From Gautieria morchelliformis (lineage: Eukaryota > Basidiomycota > Agaricomycetes > Gomphales > Gomphaceae), in NCBI GenBank assembly GCA_015179125.1, contig WHVA01000095.1:186001-250000 (forward strand): DNA of 64,000 bases, given 5' to 3'. Shown piece by piece: positions 46,062 to 55,863 of the stretch. Under the pieces are notes generated by a model. The model had not been told where the DNA came from. It saw only the letters and a program-made list of their open reading frames with translations, and did no database searches. The position numbers were made by a program, and so were the translations under genes. Position 1 is the stretch's first letter. Every line of letters begins with the position of its first letter.

Positions 46062-49000
46062 TTGGTCGACTCCGGTTCGACTCATTGTTTCCTCGATTCC
46101 GACTTTGTTTTGAAACATAAACTTCCGACCCGCAACATTCCGACTATTCCGCTCCGCCTTTTCGACGGGTCTTCCAACACGGGAATTTCCCAAGTTGTGG
46201 ATCTGTCTATCCGTTTCGCTACTGGGGACAACCATGAAGTTACGTTTTACGTTACTCCGCTAGATGCTAGCTGTTCCGTTGTACTAGGACACAATTGGCT
46301 CACCCGATATAATCCGTCGATTAACTGGGCATTGGGTCAAATACAGTTCCGTACCCCGGATCAACTTCCATCTATTCCGACGTCTTCTGCAAAGATGGCT
46401 CAGGCCTCTTCGCAACTCCGCTCGTGGATTCAGTTCCGCACTCCGGTCCCGCTTTAGCACCTCCGCCCCTCGAAGCTCCTCGAATTGCGCTCGTTTCCGC
46501 CATCGCTTTCCGCGTATTGCAAAGGCAAGATGATACGACCGTTTTCCAGCTTCACCTCTCCGATTCGGCTTCAGTCAAGGCTCGTTCCGCCTCGACTTCC
46601 GCTCCGGTCGACATGAGCTCAGTTCCGGAAGAATATCGCGACTTCCCGGACGTGTTCAATAAGGCCAAAGCCGACAAACCTGCTGAACATCGACCTTACG
46701 ACTTGAAGATAGATTTGGAAGAAGGAGCATCTCCGCCCCTTGGACCGATCTACTCTCTGTCGCAAAGTGAACTCCTAACTCTCCGAGAGTTCGTCGATGA
46801 ACATCTCAACATGGGCTTTATCCGCCCTTCGCTGTCTCCGCACGGCGCTCCGGTCCTCTTCGTCAAGAAGAAGGATGGATCTCTCCGCCTCTGCGTCGAT
46901 TTCCGCGGACTCAATGCCCTCACTAAAAAGGACAAATATCCGCTTCCGCGCATTTCCGACTTACTCGACACTCCCCGCAGGGCGAAGATCTACACCAAAA
47001 TTGACCTCCGGCACGCTTATCACCTTGTCCGCATCCGGGAAGGTGACGAGTGGAAAACCACCTTCCGCACCCGCTACGGTGCTTTTGAGTGGACTGTCAT
47101 GCCTTTTGGTCTAACCAATGCTCCCGCCGCTTTTCAGCGATTCATGAACGACGTATTTTCCGACCTCCTCGACGTATGCGTCCTAGTCTACATTGACGAC
47201 ATCCTCATCTATTCCGACACACCGGAAAAACATCGGGAACATGTCCGCGAAGTACTCCGCCGTCTACGCAAACATCATCTCTATGCAAAAGCAGAGAAAT
47301 GCGAATGGCATCGCGACACGGTCGAATACCTCGGCTACATCCTCTCTCCAACAGGTCTTACCATGGCAAGGACAAGGTCAAGGCAATTCAAGAATGGCCG
47401 GAACCCCGACGTGTTAAGGATGTGCAGTCTTTCCTTGGCTTCGCCAACTTTTACCGGCGTTTCATTTATAATTTTTCCGACATTACTGTTCCGCTCACGC
47501 GTCTCACCAGGAAGGGTGCCCCATGGAATTTCACACCGGAATGCCGTTCCGCATTTGAAGCTCTCAAATCGGCCTTCACCACGGCTCCCATACTCGGTTT
47601 CTGGATTCCTGATGCCCAACTTGTACTCGAAACCGACGCTTCTGACTACGCGCTAGCCGCCATTCTTTCCATCATTTCACCCGACGACGGAGAAATTCAT
47701 CCGATCGCCTTTCATTCCCGCACCTTTTCCGCCCCGGAACTCAACTACGACGTCCACGATAAGGAACTACTTGCGATTTTCGAAGCCTTCAAAATTTGGA
47801 GACACTACCTCGAAGGTCCAACTTATCCATCGACGTTGTAACGGATCATAAGAACCTTGAGTATTTTGCAACCACTAAGATTTTGACTCGCCGTCAAGTC
47901 CGCTGGTCTGAATACTCTCACAGTTCAACATGGTGATCCGCTTCCGCCCCGGAAAGCTCGGAGCAAAACCCGACGCGCTCACTAGACGTTGGGACGTCTA
48001 CCCAAAAGAGGGAAGTAGCGACTATGCCAGCGTTAATCCGCACAATTTCCGCCCAGTATTCTCCACTGAGCAACTGGCATCGTCCCTGCGTGCCACAGCA
48101 TTGCAGTTTCCACTACTCCGCGCCTCAATTATTATGGACACCGAGTCTCTCCATTCCGACATCCGTTCCGCACTCCGTTCCGACCCCACCTCCGCAGCCC
48201 ACCTCGATGACCGCACCAGTCCTGGATGGTCCCTCGATTCCGACGGATTTCTCCGGTACAAGTCCCGGATTTACGTTCCGGACACCAACGATCTACGACT
48301 TCGCGTGCTCCAGCAAAGCCACGATCATCCGCTCTCAGGACACCAAGGCCAGAACAAGACCCTCGACATAATCCGACGACCTATACTTGGCCTCTCCTCC
48401 GCACGATGGTCCAAGACTACTGCAAGTCATGCACCACCTGTATGCGAGCCAAGCCTCAACGTCACAAACCCTACGGCCTCCTGAAGCAACTTCCGATCCC
48501 GGAACAACCGTGGAATTCGATATCCATGGATTTCATTGAGAAACTTCCTAAGTCATCCGGCTATGATACCATTCTAGTGATCGTTGACCGCCTTACAAAG
48601 CAGTCCATCTTTATTCCGACCTACGACACCATAACTTCCGCCCAGCTCGCACAGCTCTTCGTGCTCCACGTCTTTTCCAAGCACGGAATACCTTCCCATG
48701 TCACTTCCGACCGTGGATCCGAATTCGTGTCATCCTTTTTCCGCACCCTCGGAAGGCTCTCGACATGAACTCCACTTCACTCCGGTTATCACCCGAAGGA
48801 GACGGACAACGGAACGTACTAATCAGACCCTTGAGCAGTATCTCCGCGTCTATTGCAACTACCAACATAGCAATTGGTCCGACCTTCTTCCGCTCGCGGA
48901 ATTTGCCTACAACAACGCGCCTTCCGCTACCACCGGAATTTCACCCTTTTATGCCAACAAGGGCTACCACCCGAATCTCGCCATCCACCCTGAACGCGAC

Positions 49001-49600
49001 CTCGCCTCTGCAAGAGCCCGAGATTTCGTTGTGGAACTTGACGACCTTCACCAGCACCTCCGAGAGAACATTACCGCTGCCCAGAAGAGATACCAAACTT
49101 CCGCCGATCGGAAACGACTTCCGCAACCGGCATTCGAGATTGGCGACAAAGCCTTTGTCAAAGCGGAAAACTTCCGCACCACTCGCCCCTCGAAGAAACT
49201 CTCTGAGAAATACCTCGGTCCTTACGAGATCATCGCTAAGGCCGGCAGTCGTTCTTTCACCCTCAGACTTCCTGACAATATGCGCGCAGTACATCCGGTA
49301 TTCCATGTCTCCATGCTTGAACCCGCAGTTCCGAATACAATTCCGAATCGAGAACAACCTCCGCCTCCGCCAGTCGTCATTGACGGAGAACCGGAATATG
49401 AGATCTCGGAAATTCTCAACTCCAAGCTCGACAGAAGATACCGCTGCCAACTCCAGTACCTAGTCAAGTGGGCAGGCTATGAAAACACTGACGAAGAGAC
49501 TTCGTGGATTTCCGCCACGGAACTTGACCACGCCTCTGACCTCGTCTCTGACTTTCACAAGTCATATCCTGATAAGCCTGGCCCCGTTTCCGCGCCCTAG
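46062..49600 (+). pseudogene. pol of the chromovirus: protease, RT, RNase H, integrase, chromodomain
   Basis: The protease part has VDSGSTHCFLD and VVLGHNWLTRYNPSI. After a shift near 46440 RT follows: [50 protein letters not shown] and the catalytic [11 protein letters not shown] shift near 47365 leads to [12 protein letters not shown] and RNase H ([14 protein letters not shown]). Another near 47825 leads to RFRPGKLGAKPDALTRR and the integrase zinc region. Shifts near 48390 and 48760 separate the core (MDFIEKLP, VTSDRGSEF) from YHPEGDGQTERTNQTLEQYL. The C-terminus holds PVFHVSMLEP and a chromodomain (YLVKWAGYENTDEETSW), which usually targets heterochromatin. Catalytic residues remain, but at least five frame breaks make it inactive. 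Confidence 0.9.
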
Positions 49601-49720
49601 TCAATTCCGACCCACTTCCGATACCCCCATTTCTTACGGTTCTTAAGTCACAACATTCCGCCTAATTTTCCATTATGATTTCCGACACTTCAAGAAACTA
49701 TGTTACAAGTTATTCGACCC

Positions 49721-50948
49721 CTACTCCTCCCTCATTGTCTCCGCCTCGACCCCTTTTTCCGCTTCCGGCTCTTTTTCCGCCTCCCCTACCTCGACACTCA
49801 CCAACTCCGTTTCCACCCTTTCCCTCGTTTCCGCCCCACCGCTCGAACCAGCTTCCGCCCCATTTCCTTGCTCCCGCAGCCGCGCATCCATTCGGTCCCG
49901 GACCAGATCGTTCCGCCACCGCATTTCCCGCGTCAACTGCTGCAGGACGGTAGACATGACAGTCATCTGGTTCTGAATTGACAGAACCTGATGCTGCTGA
50001 ACCTCGGACATCTCGATCATGATGTCCCGGATTTCACGCTGCTGTTCCCGCATGGCCCTCAGCGACCCGGCGATGTCGAGGAGCGGAGAAGCCATGGTGA
50101 ACCGATTCAACACCGCCTGTGCCGACTTTCCGGTCACCGGAAATGATTCCTCAGCCCTCCCTCCGCTCGGTCCCGGTTCCGCCTTCGGATTCGACTCCTC
50201 AACCTTCTGTTTCTTTCGCTCCAGCCTGGAAGCGCACCCGTCCACAACGCAGCGCCTTTTCCTGTCACGGCACTGGTCGCACGACGTTTCCCGTGGATTG
50301 CTCGACCACGAGCAATCCACCCCCTTAGACTCGCATGGGTCACAAGGGGCCTTTTCCTCTTCGCCGTCCCGAGTTTTCCGCTTCTTAGTCGCGGGATTTT
50401 CCGGCCCCAGTTCACGGAGTTCCAACATACGACTCAACTTCTCCTTTCGAGCCTTCTGGAATGCGTCCGCTCGACGTTTCCGTTCCGCCACAAGGTTCAC
50501 CGGGGTCGCAATCTCCTGTTGCTTCCCTTTTCCTTCCGGAGTCGGTGTACTTTCCGCCGAACCTTCCGAGTCTGACTCTGACTCGTCCTGAACATGATTC
50601 TGGAAGAACTCTAGTTAATTTCAAGATCATTTCCGCCGGACATTTCCGACTCACCTGATCCCTTTCCGCTTTCTCCGCAGCCGCTTTCTCTGCAGCAGCC
50701 TTGTCCGCAGCAGCCTTCCGTGCCGCGTTCCGTTTCCGTTTCTCTTCACGGACGCGCTCCTCCTCCTCGCGGCGTTCGCGCTCTTTCCTCTCCTGCTCCT
50801 TCCGCTCCTTCTCCCGACGTTCTTTCTCTTTCCGCGCAGCTTCCTCAGCCTCGCGTTTCTCGGCCATTTCCTTTTGCGCGAGCATATCAGCGAAGTGCTG
50901 TTTCATCTCCCCGCTGGACATCTTCGAGAAATCTACTGGGGCACTCAT
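49721..50948 (-). CDS. antisense accessory gene of the chromovirus (coiled coil plus Cys cluster)
   Basis: Two exons, 50655-50948 and 49721-50608, joined over a 46-nt GT-AG intron in phase 0, give 393 residues with no stop or shift. Exon 1 starts MSAPVDFSKMSSGEMKQHF and becomes a long Lys/Glu/Arg helix with Ala-rich repeats. Exon 2 has a basic part (RKEKLSRMLELREL) and a Cys cluster, CDPCESKGVDC then CDQCRDRKRRC. This is a CX2CX5-6C pair reminiscent of fungal Zn2Cys6 DNA-binding domains. A second coiled coil (VQQHQVLSIQNQMTVMSTVL) and an acidic tail follow. It lies between pol and the 3' LTR, opposite to pol, so the 3' LTR side must supply its promoter. Similar proteins are common as hypotheticals in mushroom genomes (from memory). 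Function is unknown; DNA or RNA binding is inferred. Confidence 0.75.
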
Positions 50949-51070
50949 GATGGAATAGAGAGAAAACGCGTTTGTCCTTCAGCCCATATTTCAAACTCCG
51001 ACGCGTTTGTTCACAGGTCACGTGATTCCGACTTGTGGTCTCGCAGGGCTCGACCTTAGAAGGGAGATAC

Positions 51071-51763
51071 TGTTACGACCGTTCATTTCCGACTTCCGAC
51101 CCTCAGTTCCGCCACTCTTTCCACCTCTCCAATAGTTCCGCCACACGTTCCGCCCCTCCGACATTTCCGACATTCCGCCCCTTGTACATTTCCCTTGTTC
51201 TTTCGACTCGATTACTCGGACCCACCGGACCCACCTCGCCATCCATCAAAACCATACATCCGGTCACCCTTGTAGTTCGTTGTCAGATATGTTTTCCCGA
51301 CCCCTTGTTCTTTGCCATTGTTCTACCTTACCCTGAACCCCCCTTGTAGTCCCATTGTTCTCAATTAGTTAGTTCCCACACATTGTACTCGACTTCCGCT
51401 TCCTCCGGAATTTGTTTAGTACAACACCATTACTTGTTGCTCTGCGCTTTGTATAAAAACCCCCTCATGTATGTCTGTTATTCTGCAATCAGATAATCAC
51501 CTTCGATACTTGATTTCCTTCGCTCCATCTCCTGTTCTTAGCACAGCGAGTCTAGCAAGATCTCAGTCTCTCTCTCAGCCTTCCGTCTTCCGCCTTCCGC
51601 CTCAGTTCTGACTCAAGTTCCGACCAAACCTCTGGTCCAGTACTTTCCGACTTCCGGCTCATTTCCGAAATACCTAGGACGATAGTTCATTGGGGGCGCA
51701 ACCTATAAGTTGAAGCCGCTGTCCTTTCCAGTTCCGACTTAGTGGAAATCTCGATACGTAACA
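51071..51763 (+). repeat. 3' LTR of the chromovirus
   Basis: 693 bp, TGTTACGACC to TACGTAACA. Compared with the 5' LTR it has a TCTCTCTCAGCC-type insertion near 51570 and scattered substitutions, which suggests a relatively young insertion. It abuts the truncated integrase of the next element. Confidence 0.93.
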
Positions 51764-52835
51764 GAGTGGACAGGTATACGCGGTCGCCGACCACGTACGT
51801 GTCACTATCCCGGCGTTTCTTATTTGCTTGAAATGCCTGCGACACTCGGTGCTCCAGTATAGCATCGTGTGCCAGCATCAGGTTCCAGCGAGCTTGTTGT
51901 GCGAACCGGGACACCCCCTTGAATGGGGTGTCCGTTGTCATGGGCATGTCTATCCTCGGCATGTACCCGTGGTTCAGCTCGAAGGGAGCGAACCCTGTTG
52001 TGGCACTGACGTTGCTGTTGATGGCCATTTCGACCATCGGGCACCTGTGTGCCCAGTCCTTCTGGTCGTCTCTGATGACCGTTCGTAGGACCTGTCCAAT
52101 CGAGCGGTTGGCCCGCTCGGTGGCTCCATCCGTTTGTGGATGGAACGCAGTCGCCATGAGGAGCTTGGTCCCCATGAGCCGCTGAAATTCACGCCAGAAG
52201 ATTGACGTGAACTTTGAGTCTCGATCCGAGACGATGGAGTCGGTGACTCCGTGGAGTCTGACGACTTCCTTGAGGAATAGCCAGGCTACTTCCTTCGCGG
52301 TGACCCTCGTCGTTGTTGGGACAAGGTGGACGTGTGAAGTTAGCCTGTCTATGATTACCATGAGGTAATCACAGCCGTCTGGATTGGGCATTGGTCCCAT
52401 GAAGTCGATTCCGATCGACTGCCATGGCCTGTCTGGGATGGGCAGGCTGTGTAGCAGGCCTTTGGGCTTTTGGGTGCCAGTTTTGTTCATCTGGCACCTC
52501 GTGCACGAGATGCAAAATGTCTCGATGTCGGGGCCCATGCCTTGCCACCAGTATGCTCTTCGAATATAATTCGAAGTCTTCATGTGGCCGTAGTGGCCCA
52601 CGGTCCTGTGTGCGTGATTGATTATGATTTCGATCAGTCTCCTTCCCCCGTGGAAAACAGTCCAGGCGACGGTGATGACATCGCGTTTGAGCTGATTCTT
52701 TGTCCATATCAGCCCGTCCTTGATGCCGAACCTGGGGTGGGCCTCTGGGTGTGCCATGATTTTTGAAAACATGGCGTCTTTGTGGTATGCGTCGCGCAGG
52801 ACCTTCGGCAGGTCCATGTCGCCTTCGGCGCTCAC
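51764..52835 (-). pseudogene. integrase of the second Ty3-type element (C-terminally cut)
   Basis: The HHCC zinc region is seen as HRTVGHYGHMKTSNYIRRAY and FCISCTRCQMNK. The DDE core is seen as IGIDFMGPMP, SIVSDRDSKFTSIFW and HPQTDGATERANR. The reading frame stays open until the junction at 51764, then runs into LTR sequence. It lacks the C-terminal DNA-binding part. Confidence 0.9.
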
Positions 52836-53493
52836 GCGCAGCGGTGTACCGTCATTGCCTGCAGCGATGGTGTGAGGAATAAGAGTCGAGTTTTTAGATA
52901 GGAAGGCGTTATAATTCAGACTTCAACGTGAAGTCGAATCGAGTGTATGATTGCTCCAATGTGAGCGAATCGTGTGGGATATGTGAGCGGTGAGATGTAT
53001 GCGTTGTGGGAGAATAATATCCAAGCCGAGTAACTATGTCTGGGGATAATGAGTTTGATTGACTGATCTTCTACTATACATATGACAGCTTTTATCCCCA
53101 GTGTGTAACACGCTAAGTCAAAAGAGATGTTACCGGCGCCGGTGGATGGATGTACGAGGCATGTGCTACGGGGGTTGGAGTGCCGGCTGCTGTTATGCAC
53201 GTGTATTCTACTTGTCGAATAGGAAAGGAGTCGTATGAAGTGGACATAAGGAATGTGTGGTATGTGGGGAAGGGGGGATGGAAACGAGTGATCGAAAACT
53301 ATCAGAATCGGAACGCGTCTATACGAAGTGGAGCGTGTGATGGAACGATCGTACTACTGATCCGTGGGGGTGTCTCGGTCTCGGGGTTCGGGGGCGGATC
53401 CGCTGATGGCTGCATCGTCTGTACACTCGTGGACCGGTGGGGCGTTGTGGTGTAGCGAGTGGAGATGTGTGCGTTCGAGGGGTGGACTGATGA

Positions 53494-55323
53494 TTAGTGG
53501 CACGGTTTATGATATGGGTTCTGGGCAGGGGGAATGGGGATATATGGAGTGGGAATGTGTATGATGTTGGAATTGTAACAGATGGCGCGGACGTCATCGT
53601 TGGTTTCTGGTGTGACGTCCCTTTCTGGGTCCCGTTCGGGACCCTCGTGCAGGGTGGCTGCCTCTGCCGTCTGTGCCTCCGTCTTTTCTGCGAGGCGGGT
53701 TGACCGCCTCGCGGCTGCTGCCCGCACTTCAATGTATCGATCCGTGGGCAGAAGCTCGCCATCCGGATCGAGGCGTTCGTCTGCATTGACGAACACGTGT
53801 TCCGGATGTTTCTTGTCGCTCATGTCGCTTTTGTAGTATCGAGAGAGACAGTCGGCGACTTTGTTCTCAACACCGTCAATGTGTACGGTGTTGAAGTTGA
53901 AACGGGAGAGAAACTCCCACCATCTGACCTGTCGGTCAGATAGGTTTTTCTGGGTCTCGAAATATTCGAGACCCTTGTGGTCAGTCACTAGGGTGAACTT
54001 TCGCCCTAGGAGCTTGTCCTCCCATTTCATCAGGGCTTCGAGCATGGCAATGGTCTCGTGCTCGTGGGTCCTGTAGTGCTGTTGGGCCACGCTGAACTTC
54101 TTTGACAAGAAGCCCGCTGGCCGGCACATCTTCCAGTCGGGGCCCTGGCCGTATACGGCACCGACACCTGACTTCGAGCCATCCGTGATGACCCAGATAG
54201 GGTCATTGCTTCTGGGGTCGACCGACCGCAGGATGGGGGCCTTGCAGGCCAGTGCCTTTATGCTTTGCAGGCACTTGTCCAGCAGCGGCGTCCATTCGAA
54301 CGGCCGGTTATTGCGGACACACCCTGACAACGTGGTGGTGTATGCACTCACATCTGGCATGTAGTGTGCCAGGTATTGTACGAGTCCAAGGAAGCGCTGG
54401 ACGTCGTTGAACGTCCTGGGCCTCCTCCATTCGCGGATGCGTTGCATTTTGTCCGCATCCGCGTGCACGCCTTGGCCGTCTATGATGTGGCCAAGGCACT
54501 CCATGCGTTCTGAATATAGATCAACCTTCTTCTTACTCAAGAAGAGGTGATTCTTGCGTAGTCTGTCAAATACTATGCCTAAGTGCTCTTCGTGCTCTTT
54601 TATTGAGTGTGAGAAGATAAATATGTCATCCATATACACATGGACGAAGCGACCTATGCTGTCGCAAAAGATTGCGGTCATCAGACGTTGGAACGTTGAT
54701 GGTGCATTGCAATCACCCATCTGAATAACTTGACTTCGGAATGTGCCAAGTATCGTTGCGAACACCGTCTTTGCGACGTCTTCAGGACGAATCCGGATCT
54801 GCTCGTATGCTTCAGACATATCGAGTTTCGTCTGGTATCGGCAGCGCACTATGTCGCTGCGGATAACATCCTGGTCAGGGAAGGGTGTGACGTCCTTCAC
54901 CATATTTTCATTCTGCTGCCGCAGATCGAAGACCGTACGGAGTGTGCTGTTTTTCTTGGGCATGCAGAGCATGGGCATCGCATGGTGTGCTACTGCTGGT
55001 ATCCACCACCCTGTGGTGGTGTATCTTTCCAGTTTCACAGAAAGTTCTTCACAGAAATGCTCTGGGAATTTCGGCAACCGATACCGCATGCGTTTGTTGG
55101 GATCAATGAGGTTGATCTCATGGTTGACCTCCTGCAGGGGCGGGAGTTCAAGTGGAATACCACTGACGAGGTCAGTGATCTTTTCCATCCATTCCTCATG
55201 TAGGCGAGGAATGTCATCGTCCGTGAGGACGATGTTGGCAGAACAAGATGCCATTAAGCGCCTTGTGCGTCTATTCGGTCCCGCAGGGCGTGGGAGCGCT
55301 TTCTTCTTCCCCAACGCCTTCAT
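53494..55323 (-). CDS. RT-RNase H of the second Ty3-type element (open 609-codon frame)
   Basis: The frame holds an N-terminal linker and the RT: MRYRLPKFPEHFCEELSVKL, TVFDLRQQNENMVKD, LDMSEAYEQIRIRPEDVAKT, QMGDCNAPSTFQRLMTAIF and the catalytic VYMDDIFIFS. The connection region (FLGLVQYLAHYMPDVSAYTT) and RNase H (VITDGSKSGVGAVYGQ, EHETIAMLEAL, LVTDHKGLEYFETQKN) follow, then a linker. It is the least damaged part of this element. About 650 bp without a good frame separate it from the integrase. Confidence 0.9.
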   Translation of the reverse strand: MKALGKKKALPRPAGPNRRTRRLMASCSANIVLTDDDIPRLHEEWMEKITDLVSGIPLELPPLQEVNHEINLIDPNKRMRYRLPKFPEHFCEELSVKLERYTTTGWWIPAVAHHAMPMLCMPKKNSTLRTVFDLRQQNENMVKDVTPFPDQDVIRSDIVRCRYQTKLDMSEAYEQIRIRPEDVAKTVFATILGTFRSQVIQMGDCNAPSTFQRLMTAIFCDSIGRFVHVYMDDIFIFSHSIKEHEEHLGIVFDRLRKNHLFLSKKKVDLYSERMECLGHIIDGQGVHADADKMQRIREWRRPRTFNDVQRFLGLVQYLAHYMPDVSAYTTTLSGCVRNNRPFEWTPLLDKCLQSIKALACKAPILRSVDPRSNDPIWVITDGSKSGVGAVYGQGPDWKMCRPAGFLSKKFSVAQQHYRTHEHETIAMLEALMKWEDKLLGRKFTLVTDHKGLEYFETQKNLSDRQVRWWEFLSRFNFNTVHIDGVENKVADCLSRYYKSDMSDKKHPEHVFVNADERLDPDGELLPTDRYIEVRAAAARRSTRLAEKTEAQTAEAATLHEGPERDPERDVTPETNDDVRAICYNSNIIHIPTPYIPIPPAQNPYHKPCH

Positions 55324-55401
55324 CGTCAGATGGGCGCATCTCTCCCTGCGTGTGTAGGGAGAGTTCGAGGACGAGTCGTTCCTCGACTCGTCCTCCTGGC
55401 T

Positions 55402-55821
55402 TCAATGGGCTGAGGTGGACTGTGGTCCGGAGGTGAGCCTGCTCACCTTCAGCCTCTGGTCCTCTTTCGACAAGTCTTCGTCGAAAGAGACTCTGCCCGT
55501 TGGGATCATTTCGTCTCCTATACGAATTGTCCCTGGGCTAGAGAAGTCCAGGGTGACGCCCAGCTTCCTCAGGAAAGGTGTTCCGAGGATTGTGTCATAG
55601 TATTTGACGTTAGCTACGTTGAAATACTCATCGTGGAGTTTACGACCGAATTTAATGGTCGTATTCATTCCATAGTTGATTGTGGAACGGCTCCCGATGC
55701 ATGCCAATTGCAGTGCAATTGGCTGTTCTAGGGCAAACGTCTTCATGCCCGTGACCCATGTGAACTCAGGGGAGATCAACACCCCTTCGCTCCCACTGTC
55801 GAGGAGACAGTGGGCCTTCAC
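55402..55821 (-). CDS. aspartic protease of the second Ty3-type element
   Basis: The active-site motif LLDSGSEGVLI is near the start and ILGTPFLRKLGVTLDF near the end, the usual retroviral-type protease layout. It is an open stretch of 139 codons directly upstream of the RT frame. Confidence 0.8.
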   Translation of the reverse strand: MKAHCLLDSGSEGVLISPEFTWVTGMKTFALEQPIALQLACIGSRSTINYGMNTTIKFGRKLHDEYFNVANVKYYDTILGTPFLRKLGVTLDFSSPGTIRIGDEMIPTGRVSFDEDLSKEDQRLKVSRLTSGPQSTSAH

Positions 55822-55863
55822 ACTGTTGATTTCCCAGTACCCCGAAAGGGTACGGTTCTCATG

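Larger units (their letters stand above)
43770..51763 (+). mobile_element. chromodomain Ty3 (chromovirus) retrotransposon with both LTRs
   Basis: A complete-length element of about 8.0 kb: 5' LTR, gag, protease-RT-RNase H-integrase-chromodomain in order, an antisense gene, a purine-rich tract at about 51056-51070, and the 3' LTR. LTRs begin TGTTACGACC and end TACGTAACA. The bases beside the two LTRs (CCTAG on the left, GAGTG on the right) do not form a target-site duplication. Pol carries several frameshifts, so the element is not autonomous as read. Confidence 0.92.

Noticed and set aside
54730-55357. Plus-strand frames of 157 and 204 codons opposite the second element's RT
   Set aside because: They are shadows of the RT frame, whose catalytic motifs are on the minus strand.
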